From assembly GCA_964036315.1 (NCBI GenBank), contig OZ038482.1, positions 7,716,020 through 7,780,019 of the forward strand: 64,000 bases of DNA, in the 5' to 3' direction. Shown piece by piece: positions 63,308 through 64,000 of this stretch. The notes beneath the pieces are model-generated. The model did no database searches and had not been told where the DNA came from. It worked only from the letters and a program-made list of their open reading frames with translations. The position numbers and the translations under genes were made by a program. Source of the stretch: Acanthosepion esculentum. Taxonomy: Eukaryota; Mollusca; Cephalopoda; Sepiida; Sepiidae. Every line of letters starts with the position of its first letter. Positions within the stretch are counted from its first letter, which is position 1.

Positions 63308-63433
63308 CTAGCTTTTCTTTTCTATGTTATCTTTTTTTTCTGCTTCTGTCGATTCTTCTGTGTTTTCTTTGTTGAAGAACAACAAAGGAAACATGCCAAG
63401 TAAGCAACCAATGGAAATGCCAATCACTTTGCC
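63308..63433 (-). CDS. TMEM65: TMEM65-like protein, last coding exon
   Basis: On the minus strand a good acceptor (ttttttcttttcag, AG at 63435-63434) opens a frame of 41 codons to TAG at 63310-63308. It reads GKVIGISIGCLLGMFPLLFF, then NKENTEESTEAEKKDNIEKK, S, stop. The first block is a membrane segment and matches, to my recollection, the conserved GxVIGxxIGCxLGMxPLxFF end of animal TMEM65. TMEM65 is an inner-mitochondrial-membrane protein, reported in heart also at the intercalated disc and recently linked to mitochondrial sodium/calcium exchange. The following acidic and lysine-rich tail has low conservation. The upstream exons lie outside this window (beyond 64000). The gene therefore runs leftwards; nothing in the window suggests an operon or overlap. 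Confidence 0.75.
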   Translation of the reverse strand, partial: GKVIGISIGCLLGMFPLLFFNKENTEESTEAEKKDNIEKKS

Positions 63434-63618
63434 CTGAAAAGAAAAAAAAGTTTACAATTAGAATTGCTATTCTACAAAAATGAATTGACTTGGCTTGAAA
63501 TAATGACAATTTTGATTTCAATTAACTAAAATCACAAAGCTGTTATATACAAAATTACTTTTCCATTGTCATATCAACATTGTCTATTTTCTACCTTCTC
63601 TTTCTGTAGACACACACA

Positions 63619-63623
63619 CACAC

Positions 63624-63668
<45 letters not shown>
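63619..63668 (+). repeat. (CA)n/(TA)n microsatellite
   Basis: Short CA tract at 63609-63622 followed by TA units up to 63668, within the intron upstream of the TMEM65-like last exon. Confidence 0.9.
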
Positions 63669-63674
<6 letters not shown>

Positions 63675-63879
63675 GTGGGCTCTTCCATCATATTGAATGT
63701 ATGAAGGTCAGAAATTCAGTTCGTAGGAACTGACAGCCTGACACCAGCACACGATTTGATTATAGTGGTGAAGACTTCGTGCAGAACCAACCACACTTTT
63801 TGAAAGGCTGAATACAGAGACCTGGTGCACTACGTGCCACAAGGTTCCCAAACGATCCTCCGCAGGTTTTGAATTCAGA

Positions 63880-64000
63880 GTTGTCCTTCTTCTAGACCAG
63901 TTGCCATCCAAGACTATAGAACCCAGTCTGTCCTATTTACCCATAGCTAGTGGGAGAAGAAGAGGATTCATACCTTTCCCAAGGGTATTAGCACATAAGT
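63880..64000 (+). mobile_element. SINE-related repeat copy, cut by window end
   Basis: The block ccagttgccatccaagacta, tagaacccagtctgtcctat, gaggattcatacctttccca matches 41592-41700 closely. Continuation beyond the window cannot be seen. Confidence 0.7.

Overview
This is a stretch of an animal nuclear genome, not a bacterial or viral one. It is AT-rich and intron-containing, with very few exons and a dense population of LINE, SINE and DNA-transposon remnants plus microsatellites. The mix (tRNA-derived SINEs next to long (TA)n tracts, decayed THAP-type, pogo/Tigger and mariner-type transposases, several LINE families) and one exon recognised as TMEM65 fit a mollusc, most likely a cephalopod such as an octopus. 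The species assignment is inference; the repeat structure is read directly from the sequence.

Host genes. Two can be supported. (1) On the + strand, about 3.73-9.6 kb holds a small secreted-peptide gene: a TATA box, a 5'UTR exon, an exon encoding a signal peptide, and an exon with a dibasic-flanked candidate peptide. A possible fourth exon is reached through a GTAAGT donor that overlaps the stop codon, so the gene may make two C-terminal forms. I do not recognise the family. (2) On the - strand, 63308-63433 is the last coding exon of a TMEM65-like membrane protein. Much of the AT-rich, repeat-poor sequence to its left (about 52-63 kb) may be its 3'UTR and downstream DNA.

Repeat landscape from left to right: a LINE-A 3' fragment (0.9-1.4 kb); the peptide gene with a LINE-C fragment, a SINE/(TA)n hairpin and a 107-bp tandem element in its second intron; a CT-rich minisatellite (11.1 kb); a hAT MITE with perfect 8-bp target-site duplication (11.7-12.1 kb); a palindromic element (12.4-12.8 kb); a 0.48-kb TIR element with a paralogous empty site nearby (13.3-13.8 kb); another LINE-A fragment (14.7-15.6 kb); a mariner-like element with a dead catalytic site (16.4-17.8 kb); a solo LTR with TAAAT target duplication (17.8-18.0 kb); a tRNA-SINE (18.3 kb); a deleted Tigger element (19.4-20.3 kb); a LINE-A fragment (20.4-20.9 kb); a 3.3-kb composite array of about 29 copies of a ~44-bp unit spaced by (TTTC)n (21.0-24.35 kb); a THAP/P-element-like transposase pseudogene (25.8-26.5 kb); a 4.9-kb, 83-bp satellite array with two different higher-order repeats (27.03-31.95 kb) that ends at an LTR-like segment; LINE-D on the minus strand (32.9-33.3 kb); LINE-C copies (33.8-37.65 kb); a long, internally duplicated LINE-A copy (37.7-41.4 kb); LINE-B and SINE fragments (41.4-42.2 kb); and a relatively young 5'-truncated LINE-A (46.5-47.6 kb).

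The observations most worth following are the peptide gene with its overlapping stop/donor, the two-phase higher-order structure of the satellite, the composite TTTC array with splice-acceptor-like units, and hammerhead-like CTGANGA-hairpin-GAAA motifs in dispersed palindromic elements.
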